DNA from: Nocardiopsis suaedae
GTDB taxonomy: Bacteria; Actinomycetota; Actinomycetes; Streptosporangiales; Streptosporangiaceae
Assembly: GCF_027706745.1 (NCBI RefSeq)
Contig: NZ_JAQFWP010000001.1
Coordinates: forward strand, 186,001-250,000
Length of the DNA: 64,000 nt
Direction: 5' to 3'
Position numbers and translations under genes: made by a program. How positions within the stretch are numbered: position 1 is the stretch's first letter; the number at the start of each line of letters is the position of its first letter. The notes beneath the pieces are model-generated. The model was not told the origin of the DNA and did no database searches. It saw nothing but the letters and a program-made list of their open reading frames with translations. Shown one piece after another: positions 18,802-27,020 of this stretch.

Positions 18802-18866
18802 CCGCCGCCCCCGCCCCCGCCGCCGAGGCCCCGCGCCCGCCGGTGCCCCCTGCGAATGGAGACCCC
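18798..18866 (+). repeat. Duplication junction with relic of permease start
   Basis: Directly after copy 1 the sequence ATGACCGCCGCCCCCGCC repeats the first bases of the permease gene at 19829, encoding the same nine residues (MTAAPAPAA). It then switches to CCCTGCGAATGGAGA, the bases that precede both binding-protein starts. This is the seam of a tandem duplication with a unit of about 1,030 bp. Confidence 0.8.
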
Positions 18867-19832
18867 ATGCGTCACAGACTTCTCCCCGCGGCCGCGTCCG
18901 CGGCGGCGCTGATCCTGGCCGCGAGCGCCTGCGGCGGCGACGGCGGCGACGACGGGGGCGGCACCCGCTCCATCACGGTCGGGGCCATCCCCATCGTCGA
19001 CGTCGCGCCGCTCCACCTCGCCGTCGACCAGGGCTTCTTCGCCGACCGCGGCCTCGACGTCGAGATCCAGAACACCACCGGCGGCGCCCAGGCCATTCCC
19101 GGCGTCGCCAGCGGCGACTTCGACTTCGCCTTCGGCAACGTCACCTCCCTGCTCGTGGCCCGCGACGCCGGGCTTCCCATGAAGGTCGTGGCCAACGGCG
19201 CGGCCACCACCGGCGAGCAGGGCAACGACTTCGGCGCCGTCGTCGTCCCCGAGGGCAGTCCCATCACCTCCGCCGAGGACCTGGAGGGCGCCACCGTCGC
19301 CGTGAACAACCTGGAGAACATCGGCGACACCACCGTGCGCAACTCCGTCCGCAAGGCCGGCGGCGACCCCGCCCAGGTCGAGTTCATGGAGCTGGCCCTC
19401 CCCGACATGCCCCCCGCCCTGGAGAAGGAGGAGATCGACGCCGCCTGGGTGGTCGAGCCCTTCCTGACCACCTCCTTGGAGGCGGGCGCCACCGAGGTCG
19501 CCTCGAATTTCGTCGACGCCCACCCGAAGCTCACCATCGCCGCCTACTTCACCTCTGAACAACTCCTGTCCGAGGCCCCGGAGCTGGCCGCCGACTTCGC
19601 CTCCGCCATGGAGGAGGGCCTGGCCTACGCCCAGAGCAACCCCGAGGAGGTGCGGCGCATCGTCGGCGAGTACACCGAGATCGATCCGACCCTCATCGAG
19701 GAGATCCGGCTGCCCCTGTTCCCACCCGAGACCGACCGCGAGTCGGTGAGCACCATCGCCGACCTCATGGAGCAGGACGGCCTGGTGGAGCAGACCCCCG
19801 ACGTCGACGCGCTGTTCGCGGACGCCGGATGA
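18867..19832 (+). CDS. NitT/TauT-type ABC substrate-binding lipoprotein, copy 2
   Basis: 321 residues, clearly a recent duplicate of the gene before it: long blocks are identical in protein and DNA (for example 'TVAVNNLENIGDTTVRNSVRKAGGDP', 'EPFLTTSLEAGATEVASNFVDAHPKLT'). Differences cluster after the lipobox, around 'LDVEIQNTTGGAQAIPG' and near 'MELALPDMPPALEKEEIDAAWVVEPF', so ligand preference may have shifted. It could also be read from ATG 18798 with 23 extra residues, but ATG 18867 has its own GGAGA site and directly begins the signal peptide. Its stop overlaps the permease ATG. Confidence 0.88.
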   Translation: MRHRLLPAAASAAALILAASACGGDGGDDGGGTRSITVGAIPIVDVAPLHLAVDQGFFADRGLDVEIQNTTGGAQAIPGVASGDFDFAFGNVTSLLVARDAGLPMKVVANGAATTGEQGNDFGAVVVPEGSPITSAEDLEGATVAVNNLENIGDTTVRNSVRKAGGDPAQVEFMELALPDMPPALEKEEIDAAWVVEPFLTTSLEAGATEVASNFVDAHPKLTIAAYFTSEQLLSEAPELAADFASAMEEGLAYAQSNPEEVRRIVGEYTEIDPTLIEEIRLPLFPPETDRESVSTIADLMEQDGLVEQTPDVDALFADAG

Positions 19833-20677
19833 CCGCCGCCCCCGCCCCCGCCGCCGGGACCGGCGCGGGGCCCGGCCCCGCCGCCGCGGCCCCGCGCCGC
19901 CCCCTCCCCGGGCGCGACGCCCTCCTGGGGGGCGCGGGCGCCGCCGCCTTCCTGCTGCTGTGGGAGGTGGTCCCGCGCACGCCCGCCGTTTCCGCGGACT
20001 ACCTCCCGCCCGCCTCCGAGGTGCTGGCCACCCTGGCCGAACGGTCGGCGACCGCCGCCTTCTGGAGCGCCGTCGGCGCCACGGTCTCCGCCTGGGCGCT
20101 GGGCCTGGCCATCGCCTTCGCGGCCGCCGTCGCCCTGGGCCTGGTCATCGGGTCGGTCCCCGCGCTGCGCGCCGCCACCGCCTCCACCGTCGAGTTCCTG
20201 CGCCCCATCCCCTCGGTCGCGCTCATCCCGCTGGCGATCCTGATGTACGGCACCGACCTGCGGTCCACACTGCTGCTGGTCGTCTACGCCTCCTTCTGGC
20301 AGATCTACATCCAGGTCCTCTACGGGGTCGCCGACCTCGACCCCGTCGCCGAGCAGACCGCCCGCGCCTACGGGCTGGGCCGGTGGGCCCGCCTGCGCCA
20401 CCTGGTGTGGCCCACCGCCCTGCCCTACCTGCTCACCGGGGTGCGGCTGGGGGCGGCGGTGGCGCTCATCCTCACCATCACCGCCCAGCTCACCATCGGA
20501 ACGCCCGGCCTGGGCCAGGAGATCTCCGTCGCCCAGTCCAGCGGCGCCGCCCCGCTCGTGTACGCCCTGATCGTGGCCACCGGCCTGCTGGGCGTCGCGG
20601 TCAACACCGGGGTCCGCGCGCTGGAGCGCCGACTGCTGCGCTGGCACAGCTCCGTCCGAGGGGAGGCGGCCGTATGA
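19829..20677 (+). CDS. NitT/TauT-type ABC permease 1
   Basis: 282 residues with an Ala/Pro/Gly-rich start and about six membrane helices. The EAA loop is 'VAEQTARAYGLGRWARLRHLVWPTALPYLLTGVRLG', where the ATPase docks. 'PASEVLATLAE' and 'FLRPIPSVALIPLAILMYG' are SsuC/TauC-type landmarks. The stop overlaps the next ATG (ATGA). It forms the membrane channel with permease 2, a heterodimer rather than the usual SsuC/TauC homodimer. Confidence 0.9.
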   Translation: MTAAPAPAAGTGAGPGPAAAAPRRPLPGRDALLGGAGAAAFLLLWEVVPRTPAVSADYLPPASEVLATLAERSATAAFWSAVGATVSAWALGLAIAFAAAVALGLVIGSVPALRAATASTVEFLRPIPSVALIPLAILMYGTDLRSTLLLVVYASFWQIYIQVLYGVADLDPVAEQTARAYGLGRWARLRHLVWPTALPYLLTGVRLGAAVALILTITAQLTIGTPGLGQEISVAQSSGAAPLVYALIVATGLLGVAVNTGVRALERRLLRWHSSVRGEAAV

Positions 20678-21510
20678 GCGCGAACGGGAACGCGGACGGG
20701 AGCGTGAAGGCGACCGCGACCGCGGGCACGGCCGCGCGCACGGGTGCGGCGGCGGCCGGCCGGGTGCTCGGGCTCCCCGCCGTGCTCATCGCCCTGTGGT
20801 GGTGGGCGGCCGCGTCCTCCGGCAGCTTCTTCCTCACCGACCCCGGCACCATCGCCGCCACCTTCGCCGAGGTGTGGGTCTCCGAGCGCTTCTTCACCGA
20901 CGTGCTGCCCAGCGTCGGCCTGCTGCTGACCGGCTACGCCCTGGCCGCCGTCCTCGGCATCGGGCTGGGCGTGCCGCTGGGGCTGTCGACCCGGCTGCGC
21001 GCCGCCGCCGAACCCGTCCTTGAGTTCCTGCGCGCGGTGCCGCCGCCGGTCCTGGTCCCGCTGCTGATGCTGCTGGTGGGCCTGGACGGCTCGATGCGCG
21101 CCGCCGTCGTCGTGTCCGGGTGCGTGTGGCCGGTGCTGCTCAACACGGTGGAGGGGGTGCGCGCCGTCGACCCCGTCCTGGCCGACACCTGCCGCGTCTA
21201 CGGCGTCCGGGGGCGGCGCCGCCTCGGAGTGCTGGTGCTGCGCTCGGCGAGCCCCCAGATCGCGGCCGGTCTGCGCCAGGCCCTGTCCATCGCGATCATC
21301 CTCATGGTCATCAGTGAGATGTTCGCCAGCTCCAGCGGGCTGGGCTACGCCGTGGTCCAGTTCCAGCGGAGCTTCGCCATCCCCGAGATGTGGAGCGGGA
21401 TCGTGCTGCTGGGCCTGCTGGGGGTGGTGCTCTCGGCCGTCTTCGCCCGCGCCGAGCGGCACGCCCTGGCCTGGCACCGCGGACTGCGCGCCGCCTCGCG
21501 CGGGGAATGA
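20674..21510 (+). CDS. NitT/TauT-type ABC permease 2
   Basis: 278 residues, the same family as permease 1: 'LPSVGLLLTGYALAAVLGIGLGVPLGLSTRLRAAAEPVLEFLRAVPPPVLVPLLMLLVG' and EAA loop 'LADTCRVYGVRGRRRLGVLVLRSASPQIAAGLRQ'. About six helices. Sequence divergence from permease 1 argues for an old duplication, unlike the recent binding-protein duplication. It is translationally coupled to the gene before. Confidence 0.9.
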   Translation: MSANGNADGSVKATATAGTAARTGAAAAGRVLGLPAVLIALWWWAAASSGSFFLTDPGTIAATFAEVWVSERFFTDVLPSVGLLLTGYALAAVLGIGLGVPLGLSTRLRAAAEPVLEFLRAVPPPVLVPLLMLLVGLDGSMRAAVVVSGCVWPVLLNTVEGVRAVDPVLADTCRVYGVRGRRRLGVLVLRSASPQIAAGLRQALSIAIILMVISEMFASSSGLGYAVVQFQRSFAIPEMWSGIVLLGLLGVVLSAVFARAERHALAWHRGLRAASRGE

Positions 21511-21524
21511 GAGGAAGGACCCCC

Positions 21525-22451
21525 ATGCTCGACGTCGACGGGCTGCGCAAGACCTACAACGGCCGGGGCCGCGATGTGGAGGCCGTGCGCGACCTGACCT
21601 TCCGCCTCGCCGAGGGCGAACTGTCCTGCCTGGTCGGCCCCTCCGGTTGCGGCAAGACGACCCTGCTCAAGTGCGTCTCGGGGCTGATGCGCCCCACGGC
21701 GGGCGCGGTCACGATCGACGGCCGACCGGTCACCGGGCCGCCGCCGGACATGGCCGTGGTGTTCCAGGAGTACGGGCGGAGCCTGTTCCCCTGGCTGACC
21801 GTGCGCGGCAACGTCGAACTGCCCCTCAAGGAGAAGCGGCTGCCCAAGGCCCGCCGCCGCGAGCTGGTGGACGGGGCGCTGGAGGCCGTCGGCCTCGCGC
21901 ACGCCGGGGCCCAGCACCCCTGGGAGCTGTCCGGCGGGATGCAGCAGCGCGTGGCCATCGCCCGCGCCATCGCCTACGAGCCCCGGGTGCTGCTGATGGA
22001 CGAGCCGTTCGCCGCCGTCGACGCGCAGACCCGCGCCGACCTGGAGGACCTGATCCGGGGTCTGTGGCAGCGGTTCTCCATGACGGTCCTTTTCGTCACC
22101 CACGACATCGACGAGGCGGTGTACCTGGGACAGCGGGTGATCGTGCTGTCCGCCTCGCCGACCGTCGTGCAGGACGACGTGCGGGTGGACCTTCCGGAGG
22201 AGCGGGACCAGCTCACCACCCGCTCCGCTCCGCGCTTCGCCGAGCTGCGGGCCCAGGTGTACCGGGAGATCCAGAACGCCAAGAACGGCTCCGGAGGGGG
22301 CGGGGAAGGCGCGGCCGAGGGGGGCGGGACGGCCGGAACCGACGCCTCGGGGACCGGCGCCGACGCCTCGGAGGCCGACGAAGGCGCGGGCGGCGCGGGC
22401 GGCGCCGACGGCCCCGACCGGGCGCCCACCCCGAGCGGGGGCCTGCGGTGA
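21525..22451 (+). CDS. NitT/TauT-type ABC ATP-binding protein
   Basis: 308 residues. Walker A 'GPSGCGKTT', Q-loop 'VFQEYGRSLFPWLTV', signature 'LSGGMQQRVAIARAI', Walker B 'VLLMDEPFAAVD' and the H-loop in 'VTHDIDEAV' are complete. The last 55 or so residues are a Gly/Ala/Asp-rich low-complexity tail with no known role. ATG 21525 has GAGGAAGG upstream; an ATG at 21507 overlapping the permease stop is possible but poorly placed. It overlaps the decarboxylase start as GTGA. Confidence 0.92.
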   Translation: MLDVDGLRKTYNGRGRDVEAVRDLTFRLAEGELSCLVGPSGCGKTTLLKCVSGLMRPTAGAVTIDGRPVTGPPPDMAVVFQEYGRSLFPWLTVRGNVELPLKEKRLPKARRRELVDGALEAVGLAHAGAQHPWELSGGMQQRVAIARAIAYEPRVLLMDEPFAAVDAQTRADLEDLIRGLWQRFSMTVLFVTHDIDEAVYLGQRVIVLSASPTVVQDDVRVDLPEERDQLTTRSAPRFAELRAQVYREIQNAKNGSGGGGEGAAEGGGTAGTDASGTGADASEADEGAGGAGGADGPDRAPTPSGGLR

Positions 22452-24334
22452 GTGTCCCGGATGCGGCCGGAGCCGGAGCCACCGTCCGCGACGCCACCGT
22501 CGCGGTGCTGCGCGCCCACGGGCTCACCACGCTCTTCGCCAACCCCGGCTCCACCGAGGTCGCCTTCCTCGCCGACCTCCCCGACGACCTGCGCTTCGTC
22601 CTGGCCCTGCACGAGGGGTCGGTGGTCGGCATGGCCACCGGATGGGCGATCGCGCGGGGCCGCGCCGCCCTGGTGCAGCTGCACACCACCGCCGGGCTGG
22701 GCAACGCCGTCGGCGCCTTGGCCACCGCACGCGTCAACCGGGCGCCGCTGGTGGTGCTCGTGGGCCAGCAGGACCGCCGCCACCTGGCCCTGGAGCCGTT
22801 CCTGGCCGGGCGGCTGGGCGGGCTGGCGGGGGAGTACCCGGTCTGGACGTGCGAACCGGCGGTCCCGCAGGAGGTCCCCGGGGCGATCGCGCGGGCGCGC
22901 TTCGAGGCCGAGTACGGGCGGGGACCGGCGATCGTGGTCGTGCCGCAGGGCGACTGGTCCGCCCCGGCGGGCGGGGCCGACCACCCCGACGCGGCGCCCG
23001 CCCGCGTGGTGCGGTCGGCCGCCGCCGAGGCGGCCGACGTGGCGCCCCTCGCCGCTCTGCTGGCCGACGCGTCGGCGCCCGCCGTGGTCACGGGCGCGGG
23101 AACGGATTCGGAGGAGGGGTGGGACGCCCTTCGGGCGCTGGCCGAACGCATCGGGGCCCCGGTGTTCCAGGAGAGCTTCGGGGCGCGCGCCGGGTTCCCG
23201 CAGGACCATCCGCTGTACGCGGGGGTGCTGCCCGCCGACCGGGCCGGGCTCCGCGAGCGGCTCGACGGGTGCGACGCCGTGCTCGCGGTGGGGGCGCCGG
23301 TGTTCCGCCAGTACCCCTACACGGAGGGGCCGCTGGTTCCGGAGGGGACGCGCGTGGCGCTGCTGACGGACGACCCGGCCGAGGCGCACCGGGCCCCGGC
23401 CGAGGTGGCGGTGGTAGCGCCCATCGGACCGGCGCTGAGACTCCTCACGGCCCAGGTGCCATCGCGTCCGAAGCGGGGAACGGCGGCCCTCGCCGACGTT
23501 GGGGCCGTCCCCGGCAGCGGCGAGGAGGGCACAGGCGCAGTGGGGGCGCCGACGGACGCCGTGGCGGCCGCCGATGCCGCCGTGGCCCCGGTCCGGGCCG
23601 CATCGCCCCCAGACGAGCCCGGCGCGGAACGCGGGGCCGAAACCGGCCCGGAGGGGCGCGACTCGCGTGGTTCCGAGGTACAGGACACCGTCGGCGACGG
23701 CGCGGATGATGGTGCGAGCGCCCCGCGCACGGGGACACCGGCTGCGGAGCCGGCCGATTCCTCCGCCGTCGGCGGCGTCGCCGCACTCCGGCCCGCGCGT
23801 GTCCTGTCCGCGCTCGCCGCGCGGATGGACCCGGACACCGTCCTCGTCGAGGAGACCCCCTCCAGCCGCCCCGACCTGCACCGCCTCGTTCCCGCCCGGC
23901 GGCCGATGGGGTTCCTGTCCGCCGCCATGGGCGGGCTCGGGTTCGCCCTCCCCGCCGCCACCGGGGTGCGCATGGCCGCGCCGGACCGCCCGGTCGTGGC
24001 GGTCGTGGGCGACGGCTCCTCCCTGTACCAGGTCCAGGCGCTGTGGAGCGCGGCCCGCTACGGAGCCGGAGTCCTGTTCATCGTGCTGTCCAACGGCCGC
24101 TACGCCGTCATGGACCGCCTCGCCGAACGCCACGGCGGCAAGGCGCCCTGGCCCGACTTCTCCCAGGTGTCGGTCGCCGCGCTGGCCCGCGGCCTCGGCT
24201 GTCCCGCCCGTACCGCCACCACCGCCGCCGAGGTCGACGCGGAACTCGACGCGCTCCTGCCCGGACTGCGCGAGCGCACCGAACCGGTCGTCCTCGACGT
24301 CGCCGTGGCCCCCGACCCCGACTTCCGTCCATGA
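22448..24334 (+). CDS. mdlC: Benzoylformate decarboxylase-like ThDP enzyme with internal insert
   Basis: 628 residues; typical enzymes have about 525. Ser35 (NPGSTEV), Glu56 (LHEGSVVG) and His79 (QLHTTAGLGN) align with Ser26, Glu47 and His70 of Pseudomonas benzoylformate decarboxylase at a constant offset. The ThDP/Mg site is 'GDGSSLYQVQALW...VLSNGRY' from about residue 521. His281 of the Pseudomonas enzyme falls on Tyr289 in 'APVFRQYPY'. Residues about 336-442 are a Gly/Ala/Glu/Pro-rich insert between the middle and C-terminal domains. Expected reaction: an aryl glyoxylate to an aryl aldehyde plus CO2. It starts at GTG overlapping the ATPase stop. Confidence 0.85.
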   Translation: MSVPDAAGAGATVRDATVAVLRAHGLTTLFANPGSTEVAFLADLPDDLRFVLALHEGSVVGMATGWAIARGRAALVQLHTTAGLGNAVGALATARVNRAPLVVLVGQQDRRHLALEPFLAGRLGGLAGEYPVWTCEPAVPQEVPGAIARARFEAEYGRGPAIVVVPQGDWSAPAGGADHPDAAPARVVRSAAAEAADVAPLAALLADASAPAVVTGAGTDSEEGWDALRALAERIGAPVFQESFGARAGFPQDHPLYAGVLPADRAGLRERLDGCDAVLAVGAPVFRQYPYTEGPLVPEGTRVALLTDDPAEAHRAPAEVAVVAPIGPALRLLTAQVPSRPKRGTAALADVGAVPGSGEEGTGAVGAPTDAVAAADAAVAPVRAASPPDEPGAERGAETGPEGRDSRGSEVQDTVGDGADDGASAPRTGTPAAEPADSSAVGGVAALRPARVLSALAARMDPDTVLVEETPSSRPDLHRLVPARRPMGFLSAAMGGLGFALPAATGVRMAAPDRPVVAVVGDGSSLYQVQALWSAARYGAGVLFIVLSNGRYAVMDRLAERHGGKAPWPDFSQVSVAALARGLGCPARTATTAAEVDAELDALLPGLRERTEPVVLDVAVAPDPDFRP

Positions 24335-24572
24335 CCGCGCCTGCCCAGGGCGGGCCCCGGCCCGCCGCCGATGCCCTCCGGTGCCGGGCCCCGGCCCCCG
24401 TCCCGGCCCCGAGGTCGGCCATCGGGCGGGCTCGGACCGCTCCGGGTGCGCTCCCGAGCGCGCGCGGGAACCGGTTCGGCAGGTCGCCCGACCCGCCGGT
24501 TCCGGTTCCACCCGTCCTTACCCTTCGTGCCGTCCTGCCCGGACGGACCGCCGTTTCCCTATGGAGGACCGC

Positions 24573-26033
24573 ATGTCCCTGCTCGACCCGGCCGTCTTCG
24601 GCGGACGCGTGTTCACCGGCGACTGGACGAAGCCGCGCGGCGGCGACGCCCCCGCCACCTCACCGGCCACCGGGGAGGAGCTGGTCCGGATCGGCATGGC
24701 CGACGCGGACGACGTGACGGCGTCGGCCGCGCGCGCCGCCGGCGCCCAGCGGGGATGGGCGGCGGCCTCCTTCGAGGAACGCGCCGCCGTGCTGCGCCGC
24801 GCCGGCGCCCTCTTCGAGGAGCACGCCGGCGAGATCGCCGACTGGCTGGTCCGCGAAGCCGGGTCGGCCCAGGGCAAGGCGGGCTTCGAGTCGCACCTTG
24901 CGGTCACCGAGGCCTACGAGTCCGCGGCGCTGGCCTCCCAGCCGGCCGGGGAGGTGCTGCGGACGGCGAAGCCGCGGCTCAGCCTGTCCCGGCGGGTGCC
25001 CGCCGGAGTGGTCGGGGTGATCTCTCCGTTCAACTTCCCGCTGATCCTGGCCATGCGGTCGGTCGCGCCCGCCCTGGCGCTCGGCAACGCCGTGGTCCTC
25101 AAGCCCGACCCGCGCACCGCGGTGTGCGGCGGGGCGGTCGTCGCCGAGGTGTTCCGCCGCGCGGGGCTTCCGGAAGGGGTGCTGCACGTGCTGCCCGGCG
25201 GCGCCGAGGCGGGCGAGCGGCTGGTGTCCGAACCGCGGGTGCGCGTGGTGTCCTTCACCGGGTCGACCGCGGCCGGGCGCCGGGTCGGCGAGGCGGCGGG
25301 GCGCCACCTCAAGCGGGTCCACCTGGAACTGGGCGGCAACTCGCCGCTGGTGGTGCTGGGCGACGCCGACGTCGAGGCGGCGGCCTCCGCCGGGGCGTGG
25401 GGGGCGTTCCTGCACCAGGGGCAGATCTGCATGACCACCGGTCGGCACATCGTCCACTCCTCCATCGCCGAAGAGTACGCCGAGCGGCTCGCGGCCAAGG
25501 CCGACGCGCTGGCGGTGGCGGACCCGGCGGCCGACCCGGCCGCGCTCGGACCGCTCATCGACGCCGGCCAGCGGGACCGGGTGCACGGCCTGGTGACGCG
25601 GAGCGTGGACGCCGGGGCGCGGCTGCGCGCCGGGGGCGTGTTCGACGGCCTGTTCTACCGGCCCACGGTGCTCGACCGGGTGGGGCCGGAGGTGCCCGCC
25701 TACGCCGAGGAGGTGTTCGGGCCGGTCGCTCCGGTCATCGCGTTCGACACCGAGGACGAGGCGGTCGCGCTGGCGTCGGAGGGTGAGTACGGGCTGTCGC
25801 TGGGCGTGCTGACCGGCAACCCGATGCGCGGCACGGCACTGGCCGAGCGCATCCCGGCGGGGCTGGTGCACATCAACGACCAGACCGTGGACGACGAGGC
25901 CACCGCCCCCTTCGGCGGGGTGGGGGCCTCGGGAACGGGGTCGAGGTTCGGCGGGACCGCGGCGAACGTCGAGGCGTTCACGGAGACGCAGTGGGTGACC
26001 ATGCAGGCGGACATCGAGCGGTACCCGTTCTGA
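24573..26033 (+). CDS. Benzaldehyde dehydrogenase-like aldehyde dehydrogenase
   Basis: 486 residues. 'VGVISPFNFPLILAMRSVAPALALGNAVVLKPDPRTA' is the NAD(P) region, 'FTGSTAAGRRVG' binds the cofactor, and the catalytic pair is Glu in 'LELGGNSP' and Cys in 'HQGQICMTTGR'. The aromatic aldehyde dehydrogenases XylC, vanillin dehydrogenase and benzaldehyde dehydrogenase share the 'GQICM' and 'PFGGVGASGTGSRFGG' features. It should oxidise the aldehyde made by the decarboxylase to the benzoate-type acid. ATG 24573 has GGAGG 5 bases before; an ATG at 24561 sits within that site. The 238-base gap before it contains a small GC hairpin only. Confidence 0.9.
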   Translation: MSLLDPAVFGGRVFTGDWTKPRGGDAPATSPATGEELVRIGMADADDVTASAARAAGAQRGWAAASFEERAAVLRRAGALFEEHAGEIADWLVREAGSAQGKAGFESHLAVTEAYESAALASQPAGEVLRTAKPRLSLSRRVPAGVVGVISPFNFPLILAMRSVAPALALGNAVVLKPDPRTAVCGGAVVAEVFRRAGLPEGVLHVLPGGAEAGERLVSEPRVRVVSFTGSTAAGRRVGEAAGRHLKRVHLELGGNSPLVVLGDADVEAAASAGAWGAFLHQGQICMTTGRHIVHSSIAEEYAERLAAKADALAVADPAADPAALGPLIDAGQRDRVHGLVTRSVDAGARLRAGGVFDGLFYRPTVLDRVGPEVPAYAEEVFGPVAPVIAFDTEDEAVALASEGEYGLSLGVLTGNPMRGTALAERIPAGLVHINDQTVDDEATAPFGGVGASGTGSRFGGTAANVEAFTETQWVTMQADIERYPF

Positions 26034-26051
26034 ACCCCCTGGCCCCGGTCC

Positions 26052-26101
26052 GCCCCCGGCCCCGGTCCCCCGGCCTCGCTCCGGGGGCCGGGGCCGGGGG
26101 C
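26052..26101. terminator. Bidirectional terminator between convergent operons
   Basis: A 21-bp GC stem with a single bulged T (26066) and a 7-base loop (26074-26080) lies between the aldehyde dehydrogenase stop and the sugar permease stop. Confidence 0.8.
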
Positions 26102-26108
26102 GGGGCCC

Positions 26109-27020
26109 TCACCCCTTCTCGGCGCCCGCGGTCAGGCCCGACACCAGGAGCCGCTGGGCCAGCAGGAACCCGGCCACCACCGGCACGGTGATCGCGATCG
26201 ACCCGGCCATCAGCACCGGCGCGGGCACGGCGAAGTCGCCCAGCCGGGCGATGCCCAGCGACACCGTCCACCGCTCCCGGTCGCCGACCAGGAACAGCAG
26301 GGCGAACAGGAACTCGTTCCAGGCGATCATGAACACGTACAGCGCGGTGGCGGTGATCCCCGGCAGCGCCATCGGCAGCACCACCCGCACGATCACCTGC
26401 AGCCGGTTGCACCCGTCGACCTCGGCCGCCTCCTCCACCCCGGCCGGCACCGCCTGGAAGTAGCCGCGCAGCATGTACAGCGCCACCGGCACCGTCTGGG
26501 CCATGTAGATCAGCACCAGCCCGGTCAGGGTGCCGGTCAGGCCGATCCGGCTGAACAGCACGAACAGCGGGACGGCCAGCACGATGCCGGGGAAGAGGTA
26601 GACCGCCAGGAAGAACCCGTTGACGGTGTCGCGGCCGAAGAAGCGCAGCCGGACGGCGGCATAGGCGCCCAGGACGCTGCAGGCCACCGTCAGCACCGTC
26701 GTCCAAGCCGCGACGGACGCCGAGTTGCGCATGAACCGGGCGAGGCCGAACCCGCCGTCCTCCTCCGAGCGCAGGGCGGTGGCATAGGTCCCGATGTCGA
26801 TCTCCGAGAGGGAGGGGAGCGCCAGCGGGTCCGCGACGAACGCGGCGAAGGGGCGCACGGACAGCACGACCCCGTAGAGGAGCGGACCGGCGGCCGCGAC
26901 GGCCGCGAGGACGATCACGACGACCCGGGCGACCCCCAGCACGCGCCGTTCCACGGCATGCCGGTCCCACCGGCGCCTCGCCGCGCCGGGCGTCCCCTTC
27001 TTCGGGGCGGCGGGGGGCAT
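26109..27020 (-). CDS. Carbohydrate ABC permease, MalG type
   Basis: 303 residues with six membrane helices. The EAA loop 'YFQAVPAGVEEAAEVDGCNRLQVIVRVVLPMALPGITATALYVFMIAWNEFLFALLFL' is diagnostic of CUT1 sugar permeases of the MalG branch. ATG 27020 overlaps the stop of the partner permease (TGATG). There is no ATPase gene in this operon; in actinobacteria a shared ATPase (MsiK type) commonly powers several CUT1 systems. Confidence 0.92.
   Translation of the reverse strand: MPPAAPKKGTPGAARRRWDRHAVERRVLGVARVVVIVLAAVAAAGPLLYGVVLSVRPFAAFVADPLALPSLSEIDIGTYATALRSEEDGGFGLARFMRNSASVAAWTTVLTVACSVLGAYAAVRLRFFGRDTVNGFFLAVYLFPGIVLAVPLFVLFSRIGLTGTLTGLVLIYMAQTVPVALYMLRGYFQAVPAGVEEAAEVDGCNRLQVIVRVVLPMALPGITATALYVFMIAWNEFLFALLFLVGDRERWTVSLGIARLGDFAVPAPVLMAGSIAITVPVVAGFLLAQRLLVSGLTAGAEKG

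Noticed and set aside
18798-19832. Binding-protein copy 2 starting at ATG 18798
   Set aside because: The extra 23 residues are a relic of the permease start and would bury the signal peptide; ATG 18867 has its own ribosome site.
21974-24511. An 845-codon minus-strand open frame opposite the ATPase and decarboxylase
   Set aside because: The opposite strand carries well-conserved motifs throughout. Shadow frame.
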